DNA of 64,000 bases from Bin94 sp965205005 (lineage in GTDB: Bacteria; Gemmatimonadota; Gemmatimonadetes; Longimicrobiales; Gaopeijiaceae): assembly GCA_965205005.1 (NCBI GenBank), contig OZ242028.1:4030001-4094000 (forward strand). Reading direction: 5' to 3'. Below are positions 49,946-59,103 of the stretch, piece by piece. Within the stretch, counting starts at the first letter, position 1. The number at the start of each line of letters is the position of its first letter. The position numbers and the translations under genes are program-made. A model generated the notes under the pieces. That model saw only the letters and a program-made list of their open reading frames with translations, was not told where the DNA came from and searched no databases.

Positions 49946-52900
49946 CCGCGGCCACACCGCGGCCAAACACCCCGCCACGGCCGCGCTTGCCGGCACACCC
50001 GCGTTTCGTGCGCTGGCTGCAGGCCTTCCAGCGCCCGGCGACCGCCTTGTCGTGGGAGGCGCCGCCGGCTCGCTGCCCGTGACGGCAATCGCGGCGCTCG
50101 CCCACCACCTCCCCAACCGCCTCTGGCTCCTCGCCGCGTCCTCTCCCGGCGACGCCGTCGAGTACCTGGGCGACCTGGAGGTGCTGATGGGCCCCGGAGC
50201 GGTGGTGCCGTACCCGCAACGCGAAGACCTCGTCCCGGGGGACAACCATCGCAGGGGCGAAGCCGAAGGGCAGAGGGTCGAAGCCGTCGAGGCGCTGCTG
50301 GCGGGGAGGGCGCGGGTGATGGTCGCCACGCACCGCGCGCTCCAGGAACTGGCCCCGATCCCGGACGATCTGGCCGACCTGCGCTTCGTGGTTGCGACCG
50401 GCGGGCACCTGCGCCGGGACGCGCTGATCGAGGCCCTGGAGGCGAGGGGATTCGAACGTTCGCCCATGGTCGAGGAGGCGGGCCGCTACGCCGTGCGCGG
50501 AGGACTGATCGATGTGTTCTCCTACGGGGCGCCGGGTCCGGCCCGAATCGAATTCCGGGGGGACGAGGTCGAGTCCATCCGCCACTTCAGCGTCCTGGAC
50601 CAACGGTCGACCGAGGTGGTGGAGCGGGTGGACGTCCTGCCCGTGCGGTTCGCCGGCACCGTCGACACCGGCCGGCGGACGGAGTGCTCGCTCCTCGACC
50701 GCCTGCCACACGGGACGGTCCTGTTGCGGGTCGGCGACGGTCCGGTGACGGAAGGTGCCGAGGTGGCGTGGAAGCAGGCGGAGACCCGCTACCGCGATGC
50801 CCTTCGCTACGGCAATCCCGCCACCGACCCCGCGACCGTCCTCCTTTCCCCCCGCGCGATGGAGGAGCGCGTCACCCGCCACGCCCGGCTCGTCTTCGTC
50901 GAGGAGCACGTGGGCGGCGTTGTCTTCCAGGCGCGCCGGCCACCGGCCTTCGAGCGGAACATCCGCCGGCTGCGGTCGTTCATCTCGCAGGAGGCCGCGA
51001 CGGGGGCGGAGACCTTCATCCTCTGTGACAACCGCGGACAGGCCAGCCGGCTCGACGATCTGCTCGCGGACAGGCGCGGAGGCCCCGCGGCGGGTTGCCA
51101 CATGGTGGTCGGCTCGCTCGCCGAGGGGTTTCGCCTGGACGACCGGGTGCCCCCCGTCAATATCCTGACGGACCACGAGATCTTCCGGAGGGGCCGGAAA
51201 CTCCGGCGGAGCCGGCGCTACCGCGGCTCCGCGTCGCTGGAGAGTCTTGCCCAGCTCTCGCCCGGTGACCACGTCGTCCACATGGATCACGGCATCGGTC
51301 GGTTCCGGGGCCTTGAGCGGGTGGAGATCGGCGGCGAATCGATCGAGGTGCTGGTCGTCGGCTACGCCGGCGGCGAGATCCTGCGCGTGCCGGTCTACCG
51401 GCTCGACGAGGTCGAGCGCTGGGTCGGAACCCATCCGGGCGATCGGCCCGCGAGCCTGCACCGCATAGGCGGCAGGCGCTGGAAGCGGCTGAAGAGCCGG
51501 ACCGAGGCCGCGATCCGGCAGATGGCCGCCGAGCTGCTGGAACTCTACGCGGCCAGGCGTGCGCGTCCGGGGTACGCATTCTCCCCGGACACCCGCTGGC
51601 AGCGGGAGATGGAGGCGGCGTTCCTCTACGAGGACACGCCCGACCAGCACGCCGCCGCCGAGGACGTCAAGCGCGACATGGAGTCGTCCGGCGTGATGGA
51701 TCGTCTCGTGTGCGGCGACGCCGGCTACGGCAAGACCGAAGTCGCCATCCGGGCGGCATTCAAGGCCGTGCAGGACGGGAAGCAGGTCGCGGTGCTCGCT
51801 CCGACCACCGTCCTCGTCGCCCAGCATACCAGGACCTTCGGCGACCGGCTCGCCGACTACCCCGTGGTCGTCCGCTCCCTGTCGCGCTTCGACTCTCCGG
51901 CCCGGCAGCGCGAAGTCGTCGCCGGGCTCCGGCACGGAACGGTCGACATCGTCATCGGCACGCACCGCCTCCTCTCAGGGGACGTCGCGTTCAAGGATCT
52001 GGGGCTCGTGGTCATCGACGAGGAGCAGCGCCTCGGGGTCCGCCAGAAGGAGCGGCTGAAGCGGCTCCGCACGACGGTGGACGTGCTTACGCTCACGGCG
52101 ACGCCGATACCGCGGACCCTCTACCTGTCGCTCGCGGGCATCCGTGATCTGTCGCTCATCCGTACCCCGCCGCGCGACCGCATGGCCATCGTCACCCACC
52201 TCATCGCGTGGAGCGACCACCTTGTCGCGGAGGCCTGCCAGCGCGAGCTGGACCGGGGCGGCCAGGTGTTCTTTCTGCACAACCGGGTCGAGACCATCGA
52301 CACCGCTGCCGAACGCGTGCGCCGGCTGGTGGGCGAAGCGACCGTCGACGTGGCGCACGGCCAGATGGGGGTCGCGGCGCTGGACCGCGCCATGACCCGC
52401 TTCGTGGGGGGACGCACCCAGGTCCTCGTCTGCTCCTCGATCATCGAGAACGGACTGGACGTGGCGAACGCCAATACGCTGATCGTGGACCGGGCGGATC
52501 GCTTCGGCCTCTCCCAGCTGTACCAGATCCGGGGACGCGTTGGACGCTGGGACCGGCGCGCCTACTGTTACCTGGTCGTACCCGACAGCGTCACGGATGA
52601 GGCCGAAAAGCGGCTGCGGGTGCTCGAGCACTTCACCGAGCTCGGCAGCGGCTATCAGATCGCGCTCAGGGACCTCGAGGTGCGCGGAGCGGGCAACCTC
52701 CTCGGCGAGCATCAATCCGGGTTCGCGCACGCGGTGGGTCTGGACACCTACATGCGGCTCATGGAAGATGCCGTCAAGCGCATGCGCGAAGGGGACCGCC
52801 GGACGGAGCATCCACGGCCCGAGGTCACGATGTCGGCCAGCGCGTACCTTCCGGACGACTATATTCAGGACCAGCACCAGAAGCTGCATGTGTACCGCCG

Positions 52901-53339
52901 TCTCGCCAGGGTGTCCGGGCAGCGCGAGGTCGAGGCCCTCTCCGAGGAGATAACCGATCGGTTCGGCAAACCGCCCTCCGAGGTGAGGCGCCTGCTCGAC
53001 CAGTCGCTGCTCGGGCTCGCCGGCCAGGGCGCCGGGGTCGATCGCATTCTGGTCCGGGGGAGGAGGGCGCGGGTCAACTTCCGGCCCGACGTCGTTCCCC
53101 GGATTTCCGCTCTCGAGGAGACGCTGAAGGGGATGGCCGTGGCGCTGGAGGTTCGCAGAATCGCCCCGCTCTCCATAACCTTCGCGTGCGAGGACGAACG
53201 CGCGCTCGCCCGGGTGGTGGTGCGGGCGCTGGAAACGCTGGGCGGGGGCCAGAACCGACGTGGGGGTCAGAACCGTCGCGGGGGCCAGAACCGACGTGGG
53301 AACCAGAACGGACGCGGAGGCCGGAATGAACATTCATGA
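49938..53339 (+). CDS. mfd: Transcription-repair coupling factor
   Basis: Mfd removes stalled RNA polymerase at DNA lesions and recruits UvrA. 1133 residues: N-terminal UvrB-like module, RNA-polymerase-binding domain (about 440-500: LSPGDHVVHMDHGIGRFRGL), then a RecG-like translocase with Walker A GDAGYGKTEVAIRAAFKA (GDVGYGK in most homologues), VIDEEQRLGVRQKERLK and TATPIPRTLYLSLAGIRDLS. The C-terminal TRCF domain includes YLPDDYIQDQHQKLHVYRRL. The last 35 residues are a GGQNRR-type repeat tail not found in the family. GTG 49938 overlaps BatA; the end overlaps the PPIase gene by 14 bp. Confidence 0.96.
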   Translation: MHSRGHTAAKHPATAALAGTPAFRALAAGLPAPGDRLVVGGAAGSLPVTAIAALAHHLPNRLWLLAASSPGDAVEYLGDLEVLMGPGAVVPYPQREDLVPGDNHRRGEAEGQRVEAVEALLAGRARVMVATHRALQELAPIPDDLADLRFVVATGGHLRRDALIEALEARGFERSPMVEEAGRYAVRGGLIDVFSYGAPGPARIEFRGDEVESIRHFSVLDQRSTEVVERVDVLPVRFAGTVDTGRRTECSLLDRLPHGTVLLRVGDGPVTEGAEVAWKQAETRYRDALRYGNPATDPATVLLSPRAMEERVTRHARLVFVEEHVGGVVFQARRPPAFERNIRRLRSFISQEAATGAETFILCDNRGQASRLDDLLADRRGGPAAGCHMVVGSLAEGFRLDDRVPPVNILTDHEIFRRGRKLRRSRRYRGSASLESLAQLSPGDHVVHMDHGIGRFRGLERVEIGGESIEVLVVGYAGGEILRVPVYRLDEVERWVGTHPGDRPASLHRIGGRRWKRLKSRTEAAIRQMAAELLELYAARRARPGYAFSPDTRWQREMEAAFLYEDTPDQHAAAEDVKRDMESSGVMDRLVCGDAGYGKTEVAIRAAFKAVQDGKQVAVLAPTTVLVAQHTRTFGDRLADYPVVVRSLSRFDSPARQREVVAGLRHGTVDIVIGTHRLLSGDVAFKDLGLVVIDEEQRLGVRQKERLKRLRTTVDVLTLTATPIPRTLYLSLAGIRDLSLIRTPPRDRMAIVTHLIAWSDHLVAEACQRELDRGGQVFFLHNRVETIDTAAERVRRLVGEATVDVAHGQMGVAALDRAMTRFVGGRTQVLVCSSIIENGLDVANANTLIVDRADRFGLSQLYQIRGRVGRWDRRAYCYLVVPDSVTDEAEKRLRVLEHFTELGSGYQIALRDLEVRGAGNLLGEHQSGFAHAVGLDTYMRLMEDAVKRMREGDRRTEHPRPEVTMSASAYLPDDYIQDQHQKLHVYRRLARVSGQREVEALSEEITDRFGKPPSEVRRLLDQSLLGLAGQGAGVDRILVRGRRARVNFRPDVVPRISALEETLKGMAVALEVRRIAPLSITFACEDERALARVVVRALETLGGGQNRRGGQNRRGGQNRRGNQNGRGGRNEHS
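53244..53315 (+). repeat. Four 18-bp tandem repeats at the mfd 3' end
   Basis: Units of the form GGGGGCCAGAACCGACGT at 53244, 53262, 53280 and 53298; the fourth has four or so changes. They encode GGQNRR three times and GNQNGR once, and end 11 nt before the ATG of the PPIase gene, whose GGAGG Shine-Dalgarno follows directly. Confidence 0.92.
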
Positions 53340-54702
53340 TCCGTCTCACAGATCGTTGGCAGGTTGTTTCCTGTCCATCCTCATGGTTGTCGGTTGCGGC
53401 CCCGGAACACTGGCCGAGGCCGATCGCAGCCGCCTCTCCGTCGACGATGCCGCCCTCCTGATCGCCGACAACAGCCGCGTCGCGGCCGATTCGCAGGTGG
53501 TGCGCGTGGTCGCCGAGCTCTGGGTGGACTACACCCTGCTGGCCTCGCGCCTTGCGGAGGACTCGACGCTCCAGGCGCTGGATGTCGGTCTTGTCACCGA
53601 GGCCCCCCTGAACGAGCTGATGATGGTCAGGCTCAGGGAAGAGGTCGTGGACGTCGACACCGTGGTCACCGACGAGGAACTCACGGAACGCTTTGCCGCG
53701 GACATGCCCGGCGCCCGCGCCACGGCCTCCCAGATCCTGCTCCTCTTCCCACGTGCGGCGACCACCCTGCAGCGCGACAGCGTCGCCGCCGTGGCGGCCG
53801 ACCTGAGTTCCCGGCTCGCCGGCGGCGCGGACTTCGCCGCCATGGCCGCCAGCTACTCCGACGATCCGGCCGGCGCTTCGAGAGGCGGCAGCATGGGGAC
53901 CTTCGGCCGCGGCGAGATGCTCGCTCCCGTGGACTCCGCCGTCTTCGGTCTCGGCCCGGGCCAGACGAGCGGGCCCGTCGAGACCGCCATCGGCTATCAC
54001 ATCCTGCGTCTTGACGCCCTGGAAGTCCCGCAGCTGTCCGATGTGGGGGCCGAATTCCGCCGACAGATCCAGCTCGAGCGCCTGGCCCGCGCCGAAAACG
54101 AGTATGTCATGCGGCTGGATTCCACGCTGCAGCTGGGTCTCGCGAACGGCGCGCTGGAGCTGGCCCGGGCGCTTGCCGAGACCGCCCCGCCGCGTCTTTC
54201 GCAACGTGCCGCGAGGCGGCCACTGGTTGTCTGGGAGGGGGGATCCTACGTCGCGGGCGACTTCCTGACGCTGGCGCGCAACTCCGGAGAGGTCTTCCGC
54301 GAGGGCATCGCGTCCGCTTCCGGCGTGGAGCTGGAGGCCGTGCTGCGGCGCCTCGGCCAGGAGGCGCTGCTGTTGCAGGACGTCCGGTCACGCGGGCTCG
54401 TCCCGACCGGTGCGCAGGCCGATTCCGTGGCCGCCGAAGCTCGTGCCGCAATTCGCGAACGGGCCACGGTGATCGGTCTCATGCCGGCAGCCGCGGTGTT
54501 CGACTCGACCGCCGCCCTGGATCCCGCCCGGCCCGTGGACGTCGCCGGACGGGTGGAGGCGGCGCTGGTCCGGGTGGTGTCGGGAGAGAGCGAGATCATT
54601 CCGCTGGGCGGCGTTACATTGCTACTGAGGGACCAGGCGCCGTGGCGAATCAACGCCGCCGCCATCCGGGCAACGCTGCAACGGATCGAGGAACTCAGAT
54701 AG
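53326..54702 (+). CDS. Parvulin-type peptidyl-prolyl isomerase, predicted lipoprotein
   Basis: 458 residues. Signal peptide with a lipobox-like LMVVGC (Cys about 24), so probably a lipoprotein facing the periplasm. A PPIC domain at about 128-227 has the family strand pattern ATASQILLLFP, then DDPAGASRGGSMGTFGRGEM and IGYHILRLDAL. Helical SurA-like segments flank it. Start ATG 53326, with GGAGG 5 nt upstream; an in-frame upstream extension is a reading of the mfd repeats. The next PPIase gene follows after 70 bp; the pair probably handles outer-membrane protein folding. Confidence 0.9.
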   Translation: MNIHDPSHRSLAGCFLSILMVVGCGPGTLAEADRSRLSVDDAALLIADNSRVAADSQVVRVVAELWVDYTLLASRLAEDSTLQALDVGLVTEAPLNELMMVRLREEVVDVDTVVTDEELTERFAADMPGARATASQILLLFPRAATTLQRDSVAAVAADLSSRLAGGADFAAMAASYSDDPAGASRGGSMGTFGRGEMLAPVDSAVFGLGPGQTSGPVETAIGYHILRLDALEVPQLSDVGAEFRRQIQLERLARAENEYVMRLDSTLQLGLANGALELARALAETAPPRLSQRAARRPLVVWEGGSYVAGDFLTLARNSGEVFREGIASASGVELEAVLRRLGQEALLLQDVRSRGLVPTGAQADSVAAEARAAIRERATVIGLMPAAAVFDSTAALDPARPVDVAGRVEAALVRVVSGESEIIPLGGVTLLLRDQAPWRINAAAIRATLQRIEELR

Positions 54703-54772
54703 TCGGAACACAGGTGGCGACCACGTTGGTGGCACCTGGACACGCGAGACGAGCGCAACACGCGGGACAATC

Positions 54773-56101
54773 ATGAAACGGACGATTCCCCTGGCCGCCT
54801 GGACGGTCGCCGCCCTGGCCACCCTGGTGCATCTTGCCGCCGCGACGGCAATGGCGGCGCAGACGGAGCCCGAGAGACTGGTCGACGAAGTCGTCGCGAT
54901 CGTGGGCGACTCCGCGGTACTGCTGTCGCAGGTCATCCAGCAGGAGAACCAGTGGCGGGCGCAGGGGAGGCCCGTCCCGGAGACGGGCACGCGCGAACAC
55001 GACGAGTTCCTCCGGGCCAGGCTGGACGAGATCGTGGACCAGTTGCTGGTGCTGCAGGCGGCGGCGCAGGACACGCTGCTCGAGGTGGAGGACGACCGCG
55101 TCGAGGACGCGCTTCAGGAACGCATGGCCATGGTCGAAAACAACTTCGGCAGCCGGGAAGCGATGGAGCGGCAGCTTGAACTTGAGGGTCTCACGATCCA
55201 GAGCTACCGGGAGATGCAGCGGACGCAGATCGCCCAGGAGCAGCTCGTCGAACTCTACATGGCCCGCAACGGCGATCAGGGCGCGGTCGAGGTCACCGAG
55301 GACGAGATGCGGACGTTCTTCGAAGACGGCCGGCAGACGCTGGAGGAACGTCCCGCCACGGTGACCTTCCGGCAGGTGCTGCTCACCGTCGCACCCTCGG
55401 ACTCCTCCCGCGCGGCCGCGCGCGGCCTGCTGGAGAGCCTGCTGGAGCGGGCGCGCGCCGGCGAGGACTTCGCCCGGCTCGCGACGGAATTCTCCCAGGA
55501 TCCCGGCTCGGCCCCGGCGGGTGGCGATCTAGGCTGGTTTCGCCGGGGAGACATGGCGGACGAGTTCGAAGAGGCCGCCTTTTCGCTGCTGGAAGGTGGA
55601 ATCAGCGACGTGGTCGAGACCGTCTTCGGCTTCCACATCATCCTGGTGGAGCGCCTGCGTGTCGCCGAGCGGAAGGCTCGCCACATCCTCATCCGGCCGG
55701 AGACGGGTCCTTCGGACAATTCCCGCACGCGCGCGCTGGCCGAAGAGATCGTGGCGCGCGCCGCAACGGAGGACTTCGAGGCGCTGATCGACGAATACCA
55801 CGACACCTCCCTGCCCGACTCGGCCACCGTGCCGCAGAGGCAGATCGCGCAGATCCTGCCGCTCGCCTACGTGGCGGCCCTGACCGGGCGCGAGGCGGGC
55901 GAGATCGTGGGTCCCCTTCAGTTCGGCTACCTGGATCAGCAGCGTTTCGCCGTCCTGCAGATCGTCGGACAGCGAGAGGCGGGGGAGTTCACCTATGAGG
56001 ACCTCGAACCCCAGATCCGGGCCACCCTGATGCGTCAGAAGCGTATCGAGGCGCTCATGGAGCAGCTGCGCGCAAGGACCTACGTCGAGTACGTCAATTG
56101 A
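54773..56101 (+). CDS. SurA-like periplasmic chaperone / peptidyl-prolyl isomerase
   Basis: 442 residues with a signal peptide (about 1-28). Residues 35-170 are the SurA N-domain (LVDEVVAIVGDSAVLLSQVI; EHDEFLRARLDEIVDQLLVL). A PPIC domain at about 195-290 has TFRQVLLTVAP, GGDLGWFRRGDMADEFEEAA and TVFGFHIILVERL. A second, degenerate PPIC domain starts at 302 (ARHILIRPETGPSDNSRTRAL). SurA in proteobacteria ferries outer-membrane proteins; the same is expected here. The pdxA gene follows with an overlapping TTGA/ATG junction, an arrangement (surA-pdxA) also known in Escherichia coli. Confidence 0.92.
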   Translation: MKRTIPLAAWTVAALATLVHLAAATAMAAQTEPERLVDEVVAIVGDSAVLLSQVIQQENQWRAQGRPVPETGTREHDEFLRARLDEIVDQLLVLQAAAQDTLLEVEDDRVEDALQERMAMVENNFGSREAMERQLELEGLTIQSYREMQRTQIAQEQLVELYMARNGDQGAVEVTEDEMRTFFEDGRQTLEERPATVTFRQVLLTVAPSDSSRAAARGLLESLLERARAGEDFARLATEFSQDPGSAPAGGDLGWFRRGDMADEFEEAAFSLLEGGISDVVETVFGFHIILVERLRVAERKARHILIRPETGPSDNSRTRALAEEIVARAATEDFEALIDEYHDTSLPDSATVPQRQIAQILPLAYVAALTGREAGEIVGPLQFGYLDQQRFAVLQIVGQREAGEFTYEDLEPQIRATLMRQKRIEALMEQLRARTYVEYVN

Positions 56102-56103
56102 CG

Positions 56104-57033
56104 ATGAGGCTGGCCATCACCCTGGGCGACCCCCGGGGCATCGGGCCGGAGGTGACCGCCAAGGCGCTGGCGACCGCGGGTACGGACGGCGCCACGGTCC
56201 GCGTGACCGGACCGATCGAGTGCGCGGGCGACTTTCGGGAACTGTGCCGGTACGACGCGCTGGAAGGAGGCGCCGCGGGGCTCGCGCCCGGCCGCGCGGC
56301 GGGACTCGCGATCGAGCGGGCGGTGGGCCGGGCGCTGGCGGGTGAAGTGGACGCTGTGGTGACCGCGCCCGTGCACAAGCCGGCGCTCGAGCACGCCGGG
56401 TACCTGCCGGGCCACACCGAGATGCTGATGGCGCTTGCCGGTGTGCCACGCGTGGGCATGCTGATGTGCGACGAGGGGCCGGGCGGCGAGGACACCCGGC
56501 CCGCAAAGCGCGTGCTGCTCGCCACGACCCACATCCCCCTGGCCAGCGTCCCGGACGCGGTTACCGCGGACCTGCTCGTCTCGCAGACCCGTCTGCTTGC
56601 AGCCGCGCTTCGCTCCGACTGGCGGATACCGGCCCCGCGAATCGCCCTGTGTGCGCTCAACCCGCACGCCTCCGACGACGGACTGTTCGGCACGGAGGAG
56701 CGGGACGTGTACGGACCGGCGCTGTCGGCTCTCGCGGACGGCAACTGGTCGGTCACGGGACCCGTTCCGGCGGACACGGTCTTCGGCCGTGCGTTCGGCG
56801 GTGAATTCGACGCGGTGGTCGCCCCCTACCACGACGTCGGGATGGCCGCGTTCAAGACGGCCGCGTTCGGACAGGGGGTGAACGTGACGATCGGCCTGCC
56901 CTTCGTCCGCACCTCCCCGGACCATGGCACGGCCTTCGACATCGCCGGCAAGGGCGTGGCGGACCCGGCGTCCATGATCGAAGCCATCCGGCTCGCTGTG
57001 TGGCTCGCCCGCGGGCGCAGACGCCCCGCCTGA
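56104..57033 (+). CDS. pdxA: 4-hydroxythreonine-4-phosphate dehydrogenase
   Basis: NAD-dependent enzyme of vitamin B6 synthesis. 309 residues from ATG 56104 (TTG 56098 adds two). Signature at the N-terminus LAITLGDPRGIGPEV; metal/substrate histidines in VHKPALEHAGYLPGHTEML, APYHDVGMAAFKTAAF and TSPDHGTAFDIAGKG. Slightly shorter than the usual 330 residues. The start overlaps the surA-like stop region. No serC or pdxJ is present here. Confidence 0.94.
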   Translation: MRLAITLGDPRGIGPEVTAKALATAGTDGATVRVTGPIECAGDFRELCRYDALEGGAAGLAPGRAAGLAIERAVGRALAGEVDAVVTAPVHKPALEHAGYLPGHTEMLMALAGVPRVGMLMCDEGPGGEDTRPAKRVLLATTHIPLASVPDAVTADLLVSQTRLLAAALRSDWRIPAPRIALCALNPHASDDGLFGTEERDVYGPALSALADGNWSVTGPVPADTVFGRAFGGEFDAVVAPYHDVGMAAFKTAAFGQGVNVTIGLPFVRTSPDHGTAFDIAGKGVADPASMIEAIRLAVWLARGRRRPA

Positions 57034-57092
57034 CGGCAGCGGCGTGCGGCCGCACCTGACGGCAGCGCCTGACGACGGCGGCGTGCGGCCGC
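57029..57092 (+). repeat. Imperfect repeats downstream of pdxA
   Basis: The pattern CCTGACGGCAGCGGCGTGCG is found at 57029-57054, a shorter copy (CCTGACGGCAGCG) at 57055-57067, and CCTGACGACGGCGGCGTGCG at 57068-57092. The 142-bp gap 57034-57175 has GAGGAG before the next gene but no promoter I would defend. Confidence 0.65.
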
Positions 57093-57175
57093 GCTGGGCG
57101 CAGCGATCCTTGCACGGTTTCGCCGCGCCAATCGTCCATACAGAGAGGTTCGGACCAGACGAGGAGACACCTGCA

Positions 57176-57736
57176 TTGAATTCGGCGAAGGGCAAGGTCC
57201 CGGCGACGGCCCTGGCGGCCCTGTTGATCCTGGCGGCAGCCCAGTCCCTGGCGCTCGCCGGTCGCCTGGCGATCGGCGATGGGGGCTACATCTCGACCGG
57301 CGACGACCTTTCGGCGCTGCAGGTCCGCGACGACGCGGAGGGAAATCCGCCGCTGGACGGCTCTCTGCTGCTGCTGGTCTTCGATCCCGCGTGCGCGCAT
57401 TCGCGGGCGATCGCCTCCAGATGGACCCGACTCCTGCAATCAGCCGCCGTGCCCGCGCGGATCCTCGCGGTCGCCCCCGGGCCGTTCGAGGCCGCGGCGC
57501 GCCACGTGCGGACGCACGGGTGGCAGGTCCCGCTGGCGACGATGGAGAGGCCCCGTCCGGGCAGCCGGGAACACGCCCTGGTCAGCCGGACGCCGTGGGT
57601 CTTCGCGCTCCGGGACGGCCGCGTCGTCGCCCAAGGGCATGGCGACGACCTGGCCGGGGTGGCTGCCGCCCTGCCCCCGCGCCCCACCACCTTGAGCGGC
57701 GCACGGGCACGGCTCGCGACGGTGCCGGAACCATGA
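57176..57736 (+). CDS. Membrane-anchored thioredoxin-fold protein with a C-x-x-S site
   Basis: 186 residues from TTG 57176 (GAGGAG 9 nt upstream). One N-terminal helix (about 9-29), then a domain with LLLLVFDPACAHSRAIASRW: the strand/helix junction of a thioredoxin fold with C73-A-H-S76 in place of C-x2-C. The later segment SRTPWVFALRDGRVVAQGHGDDLA corresponds to the cis-Pro strand. One cysteine only, so it cannot form the usual intramolecular disulfide. It would face the periplasm. Its stop overlaps the propeller gene start (ATGA). First gene of the six-gene cassette. Confidence 0.72.
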   Translation: MNSAKGKVPATALAALLILAAAQSLALAGRLAIGDGGYISTGDDLSALQVRDDAEGNPPLDGSLLLLVFDPACAHSRAIASRWTRLLQSAAVPARILAVAPGPFEAAARHVRTHGWQVPLATMERPRPGSREHALVSRTPWVFALRDGRVVAQGHGDDLAGVAAALPPRPTTLSGARARLATVPEP

Positions 57737-58857
57737 GGCCGCGATTCCTGCCGCACCTCGTGGCCTGTGCCATCGGGGGCGCATGCGACGGCTCCGACGC
57801 GTCGTTCGAGTTCCGCCAGGTGCCGGCCGAGGCGCTCGCGACCCCGTATCCCGGGGTGGAGTTCACGGCCATCCGGGACGTCGTCGCCACGCCCGACGCC
57901 ATCTGGGTGCTGGACGGCTCCCCGCCCTTCCTTACACGGATCGAGCGGGCCGGCGGTCCCGTCGTTCGCGTCGGCGACCGCGGCGAGGGGCCTGCCGATT
58001 TCGTGTTCCCCGTCGCGTTGCAGGTCGACCCGGTGCGCCGCAGCGCACACGTGTGGGACTTCGGCAGCAGGGAGCACAAGGTCTTCGACGCAACGTTCTC
58101 GCTGGTCGGGTCCGAGCGCCTGCGGGGCGCGGAGTGGGCCAGGCGGAGGGATTTCGACGACGTTTCGTACGCGAGCCCCTATCGGGTCCGTCTGGGTGCC
58201 GGCGGCGCGATTGTCCTCGACTCGCCCATCCGGCTCGATGTGACCGCGGACTTCCGCACGGCGTCCCTCGTTCATGCCGACCGCGCGCTCGGGACCCGGC
58301 GGCAGGCGGTCGTCTTCGCGGACCACATGGAGCCTGCGCGCGAGGACCCCGGAGAGTTCGCCGCCGTGCCGCTGTGGGACGCGTGCGGAAACGATCTCGT
58401 GGTCTGGCGTCCCGCTTCGCACGACGTGGCGTGGATCGAGGACGGAGCCGTGAAGGTCAGCGTCACCATCCCCGGACGTCCCGCACGGATCCAGCCGACG
58501 GACATCGCCTCGTATCTCGAACGGATGATCCGCCTCGAACTCGGACCCAACTACACCGAAGCCGGGATCGATTTCGACGTCATGGCGCGCGGTGCCCGGT
58601 CGCAGTTTGCGGACCACCTCCCCTTCGTGACTTCCGTGCTGTGCCGCGCGGGAGGCACCGCCTGGCTCCGGCTCTTCGACAACCGCACCGATCCGCTCGG
58701 CCGCGGCCGCCGCTGGCTGCGGATCTCCCGGGCCGGCACGGTCGAGGCGATCGAGTTCCCTCCCCTGTTCGAGCCCCTGACCGCCACGGCGCGCGGCGTG
58801 CTCGGCTCCCTTGAACTGCCCGGCGGCGTACAGTGGCTGGCCGAATGGCCGGCATGA
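57733..58857 (+). CDS. 6-bladed beta-propeller-like protein, possible lipoprotein
   Basis: 374 residues. Short N-terminal hydrophobic region ending GGACDGS, a weak lipobox. Repeated blade-like strands: IRDVVATPDAIWVLDGSPPF, RVGDRGEGPADFVFPVALQV (the G-x-G-P-x-x-F turn of bacterial 6-bladed propellers), VRRSAHVWDFGSREHKVF and later VTSVLCRAGGTAWLRLFDNR. The family is frequent in Bacteroidota and Gemmatimonadota and often lies beside thioredoxin-like genes; its role is unknown. The start overlaps the preceding stop; the cysteine-rich peptide follows after 39 bp. Confidence 0.75.
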   Translation: MRPRFLPHLVACAIGGACDGSDASFEFRQVPAEALATPYPGVEFTAIRDVVATPDAIWVLDGSPPFLTRIERAGGPVVRVGDRGEGPADFVFPVALQVDPVRRSAHVWDFGSREHKVFDATFSLVGSERLRGAEWARRRDFDDVSYASPYRVRLGAGGAIVLDSPIRLDVTADFRTASLVHADRALGTRRQAVVFADHMEPAREDPGEFAAVPLWDACGNDLVVWRPASHDVAWIEDGAVKVSVTIPGRPARIQPTDIASYLERMIRLELGPNYTEAGIDFDVMARGARSQFADHLPFVTSVLCRAGGTAWLRLFDNRTDPLGRGRRWLRISRAGTVEAIEFPPLFEPLTATARGVLGSLELPGGVQWLAEWPA

Positions 58858-58896
58858 GCGTACCCGCATCACAACACCATCCACGGAGACCAGTCC

Positions 58897-59103
58897 ATGC
58901 GCAGAGCTGTCATCGCCGGTCTGATCGTTCTCAATGTCCTGTTGGCGGTGGCGCTGTTCGCGACTCCCGCACAGACGCTCATCACGCGCTTCACGCGCAC
59001 CGACTGCTGCTGGGGCGAGGGCGCGAAGGCCTATTGCTGCCGCGAATGCTGCTGGCTCGTGAAGAACTGCGACCGTGACCGGGAATGCCGCCCCGACCAA
59101 TGA
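58897..59103 (+). CDS. Exported cysteine-rich peptide (8 Cys in the last 32 residues)
   Basis: 68 residues. A positively charged start and a hydrophobic run (MRRAVIAGLIVLNVLLAVAL) make a good signal peptide; cleavage after TPA (about residue 25) is plausible. The mature part has cysteines at 37, 38, 47, 48, 51, 52, 58 and 64 (CC-x8-CC-x2-CC-x5-C-x5-C). Sequence around them: TDCCWGEGAKAYCCRECCW. Such density suggests four disulfides or metal binding. GGAG lies 8 nt before the ATG, a good start, and the stop overlaps the next start (ATGA). I do not recognise a family. Confidence 0.82.
   Translation: MRRAVIAGLIVLNVLLAVALFATPAQTLITRFTRTDCCWGEGAKAYCCRECCWLVKNCDRDRECRPDQ

Noticed and set aside
45367..50467. 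Very long antisense open frames (894 and 822 codons)
   Set aside because: They mirror the TonB receptor, DUF58 and BatA-like genes; composition is typical of GC-rich shadow frames.
49866..51965. 699-codon open frame opposite mfd
   Set aside because: Antisense to conserved mfd domains; no start signal.
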